A stretch of 64,000 nucleotides of DNA, taken from assembly GCA_963840075.1 (NCBI GenBank), contig CAWIXS010000001.1, positions 62,001-126,000 of the forward strand. Direction: 5' to 3'. A program made the translations under genes and the position numbers. A model generated the notes under the pieces. It made no database searches, had not been told where the DNA came from, and saw nothing but the letters and a program-made list of their open reading frames with translations. Shown piece after piece: positions 16,626 to 24,294 of this stretch. Every line of letters begins with the position of its first letter. Within the stretch, counting starts at the first letter, position 1. This stretch comes from AWTP1-13 sp963840075. GTDB lineage: Bacteria; Pseudomonadota; Alphaproteobacteria; Rhizobiales; Hyphomicrobiaceae.

Positions 16626-17941
16626 CTCGCTCCGACTTGCGGCCGGCCTACGCTGACATACGTGAACCCGAGCTTGGCCATCTCCTCCGGCCGGTAGATG
16701 TTGCGCAGGTCGACGACGATCGGGCGCCCGAGGAGCGACCTGATGCGGACCAGATCGAGGTCGCGGAACATGCTCCATTCGGTCATGACGACGAGGGCGT
16801 CGGCCCCCTTCGCGCAGGTATAGGGGTCTGCGGCATACTCCACCGCATTCAGCACGGATCGGGCCTGCTCCATGCCCTGGGGGTCGTAGGCGCGCACCTT
16901 GGCGCCGGTGTCCTGAAGAGCCGTGATGATGGAGATGGCCGGGGATTCGCGCATGTCGTCGGTGTCGGCCTTGAATGTCAGCCCGAGCACCGCGATCGTG
17001 CGTCCCCTGATGCTGCCGCCGCAGGCGGCGATGATCCGGCGCGCCATCGCCCGCTTGCGCTGGTCGTTGATGGAGATGATGGTCTCGATCGAGCGGATCG
17101 GCACGCCGAAATCGAGCCCGGCCTTGAGCAGCGCCAGCAGGTCCTTGGGAAAGCACGACCCGCCATAGCCGGGACCCGCGCTGAGGAATTTGGGCCCGAT
17201 CCTGTGGTCGAGCCCGATGCCGTGCGCCACCTCCGCCACGTCGGCGCTGGCCTGCTCGCACAAATCGGCGATCTCGTTGATGAAGGTGATCTTGGTCGCC
17301 AGGAACGCGTTGGCGGCGTACTTGATGAGCTCGGCGCCGCGCCGCTGGGTGAACAGGATCGGCACCTGCTTCTCGGCCAGCGGGCGATAGAGCTCGTGCA
17401 TGACCTGGCGCGCGCGCTCGTCGCCGGTGCCGATGACGACGCGATCGGGCGCCATGAAATCGGCGATCGCAGCGCCCTCGCGCAGAAACTCCGGATTGGA
17501 GACCACCGACAGATCGGCGCCCGGCTGGACGTCGGCGATGATGCGCGCGATCTCGTCGCCGGTGCCGACCGGAACCGTCGACTTGGTCACGACCACGGCA
17601 TAGCCCCGCAGGACGGCGGCGATCTCGCGCGCCGCCTGGTAGACGTAGGTGAGATCGGCCAGACCGTCGGCGGGACGCGAGGGCGTGCCCACGGCAATGA
17701 ACACGGCAGCCGCGTCCTCGACGGCCTCCGTGAGCGACGTGGTGAAGGACAGCCGGTGCTCGCGCACGTTCTTGGCGACCAGCTCGGCGAGCCCCGGCTC
17801 GTAGATCGGCATCTCGCCGCGCTCGAGGGCCTCGATCTTCCTCGCATCCTTGTCGACGCAGGTCACGATATGACCGAACTCGGCAAGGCAAGCCCCGGAT
17901 ACCAGACCAACATATCCGGCACCGATCATTGCCACGCGCAT
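16622..17941 (-). CDS. ugd: UDP-glucose 6-dehydrogenase
   Basis: Oxidises UDP-glucose to UDP-glucuronate with two NAD+, supplying envelope and exopolysaccharide synthesis. The start at 17941 gives 439 residues beginning MRVAMIGAGYVGLVSGACLA, the Rossmann motif; an in-frame ATG 30 bases upstream would add a non-conserved leader. Other marks are 'VVTKSTVPVGTGDEIARII', 'NPEFLREGAAIADF', 'KITFINEIADLCE' and the catalytic Cys in 'GYGGSCFPKDLLAL' near 260. It is the first gene of a two-gene unit with hemH. Confidence 0.96.
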   Translation of the reverse strand: MRVAMIGAGYVGLVSGACLAEFGHIVTCVDKDARKIEALERGEMPIYEPGLAELVAKNVREHRLSFTTSLTEAVEDAAAVFIAVGTPSRPADGLADLTYVYQAAREIAAVLRGYAVVVTKSTVPVGTGDEIARIIADVQPGADLSVVSNPEFLREGAAIADFMAPDRVVIGTGDERARQVMHELYRPLAEKQVPILFTQRRGAELIKYAANAFLATKITFINEIADLCEQASADVAEVAHGIGLDHRIGPKFLSAGPGYGGSCFPKDLLALLKAGLDFGVPIRSIETIISINDQRKRAMARRIIAACGGSIRGRTIAVLGLTFKADTDDMRESPAISIITALQDTGAKVRAYDPQGMEQARSVLNAVEYAADPYTCAKGADALVVMTEWSMFRDLDLVRIRSLLGRPIVVDLRNIYRPEEMAKLGFTYVSVGRPQVGAR

Positions 17942-18462
17942 CAGAGAAGTTCCCGTATTGGTTGTTGTCACAGCTCGCGGGCAGTCTAGGGCCTGCCCCT
18001 GCCCCCGTCATCAGACGTCGCGCCAAGTGCAAACGCCGGCAGCTGGCCCTCCACGGCCGCCATTGCCAGCCCCGGCGTAGTTGGTCGTTGCAAGAACGTG
18101 AAACGTTCAACACGGCGCCAACCGGCGCTGGGTTGACGTATTGCCGCAGACCTGTGGCTTTTCCACCCTCGCGGGCCTGTTGATATCGGAGATTGCGCGG
18201 TTCACAGGCCCCACTCCGCCGTCAATCCGTGATCCGGTGCAAGGTCGGAGTGGAGGCGAAGGCCCGCCGCTTCGCCGTGCGGCTCGTAGGTCTCGATCGC
18301 CACAGCAAGCGGTCATCCTGGCCATCGGCGACTTCTTTTTTTTCAACGCCGCAGGCGAGGCTATCGGGGACCTCGTGAGGCAAGCCGAGCTCCCGAGGTC
18401 CCGGATCGAGCGCTGCTCGCCTGCGGCTCGCATCGCTCCGTCCGGGATGACGGGTGAGATTG
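17942..18462. other. 521-base intergenic stretch between argE and ugd
   Basis: Both flanking genes are on the minus strand. No gene was seen. It holds the palindromic repeat listed at 18400-18446 and an 8-T run at 18336-18343 with no hairpin before it. The ugd promoter must lie here but no good box pair stood out. Confidence 0.5.
18400..18446. repeat. Intergenic palindrome with CCCGGA/TCCGGG arms
   Basis: Arms CCCGGA (18400-18405) and TCCGGG (18441-18446) enclose a GC-rich, partly self-pairing core with GAGCG and CGCTC words, followed by ATGACGGG. The wording (a 'cccggatc...tccgggatgacgg' pattern) is that of abundant dispersed repeats in alphaproteobacterial intergenic DNA. It lies just downstream of argE. 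Confidence 0.55.
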
Positions 18463-19626
18463 TCAGCCTTCAGCCCAGTCGGCCAGGCGTCCCAGGAAGC
18501 GCAGGCACTTCTCCAGCTCGGCGATCTCGACGAACTCGTTGGGGGTGTGCGCCTGGGCGATGTCGCCGGGCCCGCACACCACGGCCGGCGCGCCGCCCAT
18601 CTGGAACAGGCTGGCCTCGGTGGCGTAGCAGACCGCGAACGTTTCGTTCTGCTCGGCGAGCTTCAGGGCAAGCGGCACGGCGCCGGACCCTGCCGCGGCC
18701 TGAAACGGCGGTACCTCGTTGGTCAGCTCGATGGCCACCCCCGTCTCGGGCGCGGCGCGCCGCATCGGGCCCACGCAGCGCTCCTCGGCGAAGCGCCGCA
18801 CGCGCTCATCGAGGGCCTCGCCGCCGAAGCCCGGCAGGCGGCGGATCTCCCAGCCGAACCAGCACTCCGCCGGCACGATGTTGGAGGCGTTGCCGCCTGC
18901 GATCTGCGTCACCTGCAGCGTGGTGTAGGACGGGTCGAAGCGCGCGTTGGGCTCGAGCCCCTTCAGCTCCTCCTCGATGCGCGCGAGCTCGCCCAGAATG
19001 ACGCCCGCGTAGGTGACGGCGTTGACCCCCAGATGCGGCATCGCCGAGTGCGACGCCTTGCCCGTGACCGTCACGGCCCAGCGCATCGGTCCCTTGTGGG
19101 CGTCGACCACGGCCATGGTGGTGGGCTCACCGACGAGGACCACGCGAGGGAGAGGCAGGCTCTTGCCGAGCTCCGCCACCATCGGGCGCACGCCGGTGCA
19201 GCCCACCTCCTCGTCGTAGGAGAAGGCGATGTGGATCGGCGTCGCCAGCGTGCGCGTCTTGAGCTGCGGCACCATGGCGAGCACGCAGGCGAGGTAGCCC
19301 TTCATGTCGCAGGCGCCGCGGCCGTAGAGCCTGCTGCTGCGCTCGGTGAGCGTGAACGGGTCGGTATCCCAGCTCTGCCCCGTCACCGGCACCACGTCGG
19401 TATGGCCGGAGAGCGCGACACCGCTCACACCGGGCGGCCCGATGGTGGCGAAAAGGCTCGCCTTCAGCCCGTCGGCGGTCGGCACACGGACGCTCGCGAC
19501 GCCATGCCGGGCGAGGTAGTCCTCGATGTAGCGAACGATGGGAATGTTGGTCTTGTGGCTCGTCGTGTCGAAGGCGACGAGCTTCGCCAGCAGCTCCTTG
19601 GCCGCCGCGACGGGGGGTGCCGGCAC
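18463..19626 (-). CDS. argE: Acetylornithine deacetylase ArgE
   Basis: Removes the acetyl group from N-acetylornithine in arginine synthesis, a zinc-dependent M20 amidohydrolase. From a GTG at 19626 it is 387 residues. Metal and catalytic motifs are 'ALSGHTDVVPVTGQSWDTDP' near 70-90, 'GRGACDMKGYLACVLAM' near 105 and 'YDEEVGCTGVRPMV' near 142, with the C-terminal 'AHTPNEFVEIAELEKCLRFL'. The GTG start was chosen because ApaG ends 6 bases upstream; the longer frame would overlap apaG. M20 substrate calls are never certain, but ArgE fits the N-terminus and length. Confidence 0.88.
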   Translation of the reverse strand: MPAPPVAAAKELLAKLVAFDTTSHKTNIPIVRYIEDYLARHGVASVRVPTADGLKASLFATIGPPGVSGVALSGHTDVVPVTGQSWDTDPFTLTERSSRLYGRGACDMKGYLACVLAMVPQLKTRTLATPIHIAFSYDEEVGCTGVRPMVAELGKSLPLPRVVLVGEPTTMAVVDAHKGPMRWAVTVTGKASHSAMPHLGVNAVTYAGVILGELARIEEELKGLEPNARFDPSYTTLQVTQIAGGNASNIVPAECWFGWEIRRLPGFGGEALDERVRRFAEERCVGPMRRAAPETGVAIELTNEVPPFQAAAGSGAVPLALKLAEQNETFAVCYATEASLFQMGGAPAVVCGPGDIAQAHTPNEFVEIAELEKCLRFLGRLADWAEG

Positions 19627-19631
19627 GTCCG

Positions 19632-20024
19632 TCAATTCACGCTGCGCCTGACGTGCGGGCTGTCGAGCGAGAACGCCGGCACCGCCGCGTCGAACTGCTC
19701 GCCGCCTTCCGTCGCCATGCGGTAGCTGCCCACCATGATGCCCGACGGCGTGGCCAGCGGGCACCCCGAGGTGTAGCGGAACGAGGTGCCGGGCTTCAAG
19801 ACCGGCGTCTCGCCCACCACGCCGGGGCCGTGCACGTCCTCGGTGCGGCCCGCGCCGTCGGTGATGCGCCAGTGCCGCTCGCGCAACTGCACGGTTTCGC
19901 TGCCCTCGTTGATGATGTCGACCGTATACGCCCAGAAGAAGCGGCCCTCGTCGGGCTCCGATTCCTCGTCCCGGTACTGCGACGTAACGCGGATGCGGAT
20001 GCCGCGCGTCAAGGCTTCGTACAT
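19632..20024 (-). CDS. apaG: ApaG domain protein (Co2+/Mg2+ efflux-associated family)
   Basis: A 130-residue ApaG/DUF525 immunoglobulin-like domain with 'YRDEESEPDEGRFFWAYTVD', 'NEGSETVQLRERHWRITDG', 'GVVGETPVLKPGTSFRYTSG' and 'GIMVGSYRM'. Its biochemical role is not settled; E. coli apaG mutants affect Co2+ resistance. The ATG at 20024 was preferred to a GTG at 20033 because GGTGGG precedes it at good spacing. It sits between metZ (30 bases upstream) and argE (5 bases downstream), so all three are likely one transcript under the metZ riboswitch. metZ-apaG linkage is common in alphaproteobacteria. Confidence 0.93.
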   Translation of the reverse strand: MYEALTRGIRIRVTSQYRDEESEPDEGRFFWAYTVDIINEGSETVQLRERHWRITDGAGRTEDVHGPGVVGETPVLKPGTSFRYTSGCPLATPSGIMVGSYRMATEGGEQFDAAVPAFSLDSPHVRRSVN

Positions 20025-20054
20025 GGGTCCCACCGCAGGCTGGATCGCTTCTCT

Positions 20055-21269
20055 TTATGCAATCTTAGAGGCCGCCAGCGCGCGGTCAATGTCCGCCGCG
20101 ATGTCGACATAGGACTCCAGACCCACCGACAGGCGCAGCATGCCGTCGGAGATGCCGAGCTCGGCGCGCACCTGCGGCCCGAGCCTCTGGTGGGTGGTGG
20201 TGGCCGGGTGCGTGACGAGGCTCTTGGCGTCGCCCAAGTTGTTGGAAATCTTTATGAGCCTCAAGGCATTGACGAAGCGGAACGCGGCCTCCTTGCCGCC
20301 GGCGAGCTCGAACACGAGGACCTGTCCGAAACCCGACATCTGGCGCGTCGCCAGCGCCGCCTGCGGATAGTCCGAGCGTCCGCAATAGAGCACGCGCCTG
20401 ATGCCGGGCTGCCCTGCCAGATGGTCGGCGACCCTGGCGGCCGATTCGCATTGCGCGCGCACGCGCACGGGCAGCGTCTCGAGCCCCTTCAGCATCACCC
20501 AGGCGTTGAACGGGCTGAGCGACGGCCCGGTGTGCTTCAGGAAGTTGTGCAGGTGATCCTTCACGTAGGCCGCAGAGCCCAGCACGATGCCGCCCAGGCA
20601 CCGCCCCTGGCCGTCGATGTGCTTGGTGGCGGAGTAGACCACGATGTCGGCGCCGAGCTGGAGCGGCTTCTGCAGGATGGGCGTGGCGAACACGTTGTCG
20701 ACTACCACCACGGCGCCCGCGGCGTGTGCGATCTCCGAGACCGCGGCGATGTCGACGAGGTCGAGCGTGGGGTTGGCCGGCGTCTCGAAGAAGAAGGCCT
20801 TGGTGTTGGGTCGCACGGCCTTGGCCCAGGCGTCGGTGTCGCGTCCATCGACAATGGTGGAGCTGATGCCGAAGCGCGGACACAACTCGTCCACGATGTA
20901 GCGGCAGGAGCCGAACAGCGCGCGTCCGGCCACCACGTGGTCGCCCGCCTTGAGGAAGCACAGCAGGGCCGAGGTCACGGCCGCCATGCCGGTGGCGGTG
21001 GCGCGCGCCGCCTGGGCGCCTTCCAGCAGCCGCATACGCTCCTCGAACATGGCGACCGTGGGGTTGGCGTAGCGGCTGTAGATGTAGCCCCCCGATTCGC
21101 TCTTGAAGCGCTCCTCAGCCTGCTCCGCCGACGCATAGACATAGCTCTGGGTGAGAAACAGCGCCTCCGACGTCTCGCCGAAGGAGGATCGCAGCGTGCC
21201 GCCGTGGACCAGCTGGGTCTCCGGGCTCCACGAATCGGGGGCGTCCTGGGATTGGGGTTTGTCTGTCAT
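20055..21269 (-). CDS. metZ: O-succinylhomoserine sulfhydrylase MetZ
   Basis: A PLP enzyme that makes homocysteine directly from O-succinylhomoserine and sulfide in methionine synthesis. The 404-residue product has 'YSRYANPTVAMFEERMRLLE', 'ATATGMAAVTSALLC', 'VDNVFATPILQKPLQLGADI' and the PLP lysine in 'VYSATKHIDGQGR' near 207. The start at 21269 (MTDKPQSQD) has AGGGAG 9 bases upstream and lies after the leader terminator; an in-frame ATG at 21350 would put the terminator inside the coding region. The leader carries a SAM-II riboswitch, so expression should fall when S-adenosylmethionine is high. Confidence 0.95.
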   Translation of the reverse strand: MTDKPQSQDAPDSWSPETQLVHGGTLRSSFGETSEALFLTQSYVYASAEQAEERFKSESGGYIYSRYANPTVAMFEERMRLLEGAQAARATATGMAAVTSALLCFLKAGDHVVAGRALFGSCRYIVDELCPRFGISSTIVDGRDTDAWAKAVRPNTKAFFFETPANPTLDLVDIAAVSEIAHAAGAVVVVDNVFATPILQKPLQLGADIVVYSATKHIDGQGRCLGGIVLGSAAYVKDHLHNFLKHTGPSLSPFNAWVMLKGLETLPVRVRAQCESAARVADHLAGQPGIRRVLYCGRSDYPQAALATRQMSGFGQVLVFELAGGKEAAFRFVNALRLIKISNNLGDAKSLVTHPATTTHQRLGPQVRAELGISDGMLRLSVGLESYVDIAADIDRALAASKIA

Positions 21270-21306
21270 TGCGCGCACTCCCTTGCCTGCCACCAGCGCA
21301 GGCAAC

Positions 21307-21323
21307 AAAAAACCGGCTCGGTT
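21307..21323 (-). terminator. Intrinsic terminator in the metZ leader
   Basis: On the minus strand AACCG-AGC-CGGTT is followed by a run of six T (the run overlaps the stem end). It stands about 50 bases after the SAM-II aptamer and 38 bases before the metZ start. The stem is short, so it may act with neighbouring GC-rich bases. It suggests that SAM binding is read out by termination, in addition to or instead of ribosome-site masking. Confidence 0.55.
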
Positions 21324-21372
21324 CGGGCAGGCCTTGCTGGCCGGGCGCATTCGAGTCGGTTCACGCGCGCGG

Positions 21373-21428
21373 CCTTTTAGCTAGTTCTTTTGCGTGGCTG
21401 CAAGCCGGCCGGCCAAATCACCACGTTA
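21373..21428 (-). promoter_or_regulatory. SAM-II riboswitch aptamer (SAM-alpha/metA motif)
   Basis: Read on the minus strand, the leader has the conserved SAM-II parts in order: CGTGG, TGATTT, a GC-rich loop, TTGCAG, CCACG closing the P1 stem, an A-rich linker, then GCTAAAAGG, which forms the pseudoknot. CGTGG and CCACG pair exactly. SAM-II riboswitches are an alphaproteobacterial class that sits before metA, metX or metZ. A promoter directly upstream and a terminator downstream complete the unit. Confidence 0.92.
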
Positions 21429-21435
21429 CAAGTAC

Positions 21436-21464
21436 CGATTATCCATGGCCAAGCATGTCGTCAA
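21436..21464 (-). promoter_or_regulatory. Sigma70 promoter of metZ
   Basis: On the minus strand TTGACG (21459-21464) and TAATCG (21436-21441) are 17 bases apart. A start about 7 bases after the -10 box would fall at about 21429, exactly where the SAM-II aptamer begins. That agreement strengthens both calls. Confidence 0.6.
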
Positions 21465-21607
21465 GAACAAATGCAGATCGGCTATCCTTGAACCGGTCGT
21501 CCTGACCGCGCATTTAGTTGTGGGCAAGCATGCTCGCTGGGGCCGACCGACCGGAAGCTCCCCACTTCGCTGCTAGTCTCGTGTTGCGAGTCGCGGGGAG
21601 CTGGCAC

Positions 21608-22972
21608 ATGCGGGACGACGTACTGGAGATTCCCTTGTTCGACGAAGAGTTCCCACCCGCGAAGAACGCCGTCTCGCGTGCACCCGGTCGTCGGTCGCAC
21701 TCAACCGGCATGCTTCCGCATCAACGCATAGCCGAGATGATCGATGCCGAAGAGATTACCGCATTGCGCCCCATTGAACATGCGCAGTTGCAACCTGCCA
21801 GCCTGGATTTGCGGTTGGGAGGTCGTGCACATCGGATTCGCGCGAGTTTCCTACCGGGGAAGGTCCGCACTCTAAAGAGTCAACTACCCCAATTGGAAAT
21901 GCACCGCTTCGACCTCAGGGAAGGTGCGGTTCTGGAACGCAATGCGGTTTACTTGGTGGAACTGCAAGAGAGCGTGCGCCTTCCCCAAAATATTGCCGCA
22001 TTGGCGAACCCAAAGAGTTCAACCGGCCGCCTTGATGTATTTGTACGCCTGATCACTGACCGAACTGACGCCTTCGACTACATAGAGCCCGGCTATCGTG
22101 GGCGGCTTTGGGCTGAGATTTCGCCGCGTAGCTTCGCCATTAAGGTCTACGAGGGTTCTCGTTTGAACCAGCTTCGATTTCGCCAACTTCGGAAGGATGA
22201 GAAATCGTCGGGTAAACGTAGCGAGGATCGCAAATTCGTCCTTTCCGATGCCAAGCTTGTCGAGATCCACAAGCGCTGCCCGCTGCTCAAGGGTCGCGCG
22301 ATCACTCTTCGCCGCGGACTGCATGTCAGCGTTGACCTTCGAGGCGGAGCTAGTGGTATTGTTGGCTATCGTGCAAAACGCAACACTGCGCTGATCGACG
22401 TTGAGAAAATCGGAACATACCCGGTCGCCGACTTTTGGGAACCAGTGAGGGCTGAACCGAGCGGACGTCTCATTCTCGATCCGCTTGAATTCTACATCCT
22501 CGCTTCAGAACAAGAATTGGGTATTCCTCCTGACCTGGCGGCTGAAATGGTTCCAATTGATCCCCTAATGGGGGAGTTTCGCGTACACTACGCCGGGTTC
22601 TTTGATCCGGGGTTCGGTTACTCCACAGACGGCATAAGTGGCAGCCGAGCTGTTCTGGAGGTGCGCAGCCATGAAGTCCCTTTCTTTCTTGAGCACGGCC
22701 AAGCGGTTGGGCGTCTGGTCTATGAGCGCCTCATCGACGCTCCCGAACGACTATACGGCTCTGGTATCGGCTCGAACTATCAGGGACAGGGGCTAAAGCT
22801 CTCCAAGCACTTCATCGCCGATCCACGATGTTCCACTGCTCTTGACCAGCCACCCCATATCGGTCCTCCGCAACAGCGTGCGCGCGTAACTGAGATGCGC
22901 AGGAGGCAAGGACGGTCGTCAAAGGCGAAACAAGTAACCAGGCACACCACGCGCTCCAAGCGGAGCCGTTGA
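21608..22972 (+). CDS. 2'-deoxycytidine 5'-triphosphate deaminase, foreign-looking copy
   Basis: A dCTP deaminase of the long, duplicated alphaproteobacterial type, which makes dUTP for thymidylate supply. Two Dcd/dUTPase-like halves are visible: 'QPASLDLRLGGRAHRIRASF' and 'NPKSSTGRLDVFVRLITDRT' in the first, 'AVLEVRSHEVPFFLEHGQAV' and 'GSNYQGQGLKLSKHF' at the end. The ATG at 21608 has GGGGAG upstream. At 454 residues it is longer than usual, with about 35 extra residues at the start and a basic 45-residue tail after KLSKHF. Its codons are clearly richer in A/T than all neighbours. It is followed directly by the tail of a second, high-GC dcd gene, so it probably arrived by transfer. Confidence 0.88.
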   Translation: MRDDVLEIPLFDEEFPPAKNAVSRAPGRRSHSTGMLPHQRIAEMIDAEEITALRPIEHAQLQPASLDLRLGGRAHRIRASFLPGKVRTLKSQLPQLEMHRFDLREGAVLERNAVYLVELQESVRLPQNIAALANPKSSTGRLDVFVRLITDRTDAFDYIEPGYRGRLWAEISPRSFAIKVYEGSRLNQLRFRQLRKDEKSSGKRSEDRKFVLSDAKLVEIHKRCPLLKGRAITLRRGLHVSVDLRGGASGIVGYRAKRNTALIDVEKIGTYPVADFWEPVRAEPSGRLILDPLEFYILASEQELGIPPDLAAEMVPIDPLMGEFRVHYAGFFDPGFGYSTDGISGSRAVLEVRSHEVPFFLEHGQAVGRLVYERLIDAPERLYGSGIGSNYQGQGLKLSKHFIADPRCSTALDQPPHIGPPQQRARVTEMRRRQGRSSKAKQVTRHTTRSKRSR

Positions 22973-22982
22973 TACTTCCAAT

Positions 22983-23183
22983 CACGCCCACGCTGGCGGC
23001 ACCGGCGCCAGGGCCGTGCTCGAGGTGCGCAGCCACAAGGTGCCGTTCATCCTGGAGGACGGCCAGATCGTCGGCCGCCTGGTCTACGAGCGGACGACCG
23101 AGGTGCCCGAGGTGCTCTACGGCCGCGACCTCAAGTCCCACTACCAGGGACAGGGACCGAAGCTCTCCAAGCACTTCGGATAG
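22983..23183 (+). pseudogene. C-terminal remnant of a high-GC dcd gene
   Basis: Read in the frame of 22983, about 66 codons encode 'GGTGARAVLEVRSHKVPFIL', then 'EDGQIVGRLVYE' and 'LYGRDLKSHYQGQGPKLSKHFG' and stop at 23181-23183. This aligns with the last part of the dCTP deaminase just upstream but uses the genome's normal high-GC codons. No start codon or N-terminal part remains. I read it as the tail of the resident gene left when the foreign copy was inserted or recombined in. Confidence 0.88.
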
Positions 23184-23486
23184 CGCCGCCGTTGCAGCGC
23201 CGCTGATTGCACACGCGGTGTGCACCGACGCTGCAGCCTCGCCTTATTCGCGGCCCCGTCGTGAGGTAACGGGCGCCAGGTCGCGACGGCTATCGGCCGG
23301 TGCGGCCGTTCCCATGGCATTGCAGGGCTCGGGTTGCACCGGGCCGGGTGGGTCATTATGCGGTTGCGGAGCACCCCGCCTTGCTGCGCCGGCAATGGAG
23401 GGGTTGCCGGGAGGAGCCGTCGCGGCGTCCTCGGGCGCGATTTCCTCGAAGGCTTGCAGGTGGTGATTTTGGCAGGAAGGACAGCG
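23184..23486. other. 303-base intergenic stretch
   Basis: Lies between the dcd remnant and the TPR gene. No ORF, repeat or clear promoter was recognised. The TPR gene's ribosome site (AGGAAGG) is at the right end. Confidence 0.5.
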
Positions 23487-24122
23487 ATGAAACGCACCGC
23501 AGGATTGCTTGCCGGCATCGTCTTGATCGCGGCGATCGCAACGACGGTGCGCGCGGACGATTCACTCCTTTGCCTGGGCGACGACAACTACGGCCGCATC
23601 AAGGGCTGCACGGCGCTGATCGCGGGCGGCGGCCTCACCACCGAAAAGCTGGCCGAGATCTACTCCCGGCGGGCGCTCGCCTACTCGATGCTGGGCCAGT
23701 ACGCCTCGGCCATCGCCGACTACGACGTGACCCTCAAGCTCGCGCCCAACCATGCGGTCGCGCTCAACAATCGCGCCTGGGCCTACTTCCGCTCGGGCAA
23801 GGCCGCCGTCGGGCTGCCGGATGTCGAGCGCTCGCTGCAGCTCGACCCGACGGCGGGACACACGCTCGACACCCGCGCGCACATCCGCCAGACGACGGGC
23901 GACCCGAAGGGGGCGCTCAACGACTACACCAAGGCCATGTTTCACGGCGGTGTGGAGATGATCAAGCTCTACCAGTGCGGGCTCACCGAGGCCCGGCTCT
24001 ACGAGGGGCGCATCGACGGCATCTGGCGCCCCGAGCTGCAAACCGCGCTCGAGAAGTGTGTCGTCAGAACGACCTGCGACCCGCTTCCGGCCGACGAGCA
24101 CTGCCGTCCCGCGACATCGTAG
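23487..24122 (+). CDS. Secreted TPR-repeat protein
   Basis: A 211-residue protein with a signal peptide (MKRTAGLLAGIVLIAAIATT, cleavage after VRA) and three TPR-like units: 'EIYSRRALAYSMLGQYASAI', 'AVALNNRAWAYFRSGKAAVG' and 'LDTRAHIRQTTGDPKGALND'. A Cys-containing C-terminal stretch ('YQCGLTEARLYEG', 'KCVVRTTCDP') may form disulfides. AGGAAGG precedes the ATG at good spacing. TPRs mediate protein contacts; no partner is evident. It is a paralogue of the broken TPR gene at 12378. Confidence 0.82.
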   Translation: MKRTAGLLAGIVLIAAIATTVRADDSLLCLGDDNYGRIKGCTALIAGGGLTTEKLAEIYSRRALAYSMLGQYASAIADYDVTLKLAPNHAVALNNRAWAYFRSGKAAVGLPDVERSLQLDPTAGHTLDTRAHIRQTTGDPKGALNDYTKAMFHGGVEMIKLYQCGLTEARLYEGRIDGIWRPELQTALEKCVVRTTCDPLPADEHCRPATS

Positions 24123-24294
24123 GGGGCCGGCAGTCGCTCAGGTGGGCTCCAGGCGGCTCGCCCAAATCCAATAATCCAATGGTGTCACTGCCGGCCGAGT
24201 CATTGCCGGCCGAGGTATCCGGGATCCCGCGGCGTGGAGGCACGCGCAAGCCTCGCTGGACGGTCTGAGCGCCGATTGGTTGCCGCCGCCGCCG

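Noticed and set aside
18141..19001. Plus-strand ORF upstream of and across argE
   Set aside because: It lies opposite a well-supported gene and has Arg/Pro/Ala-rich shadow composition.
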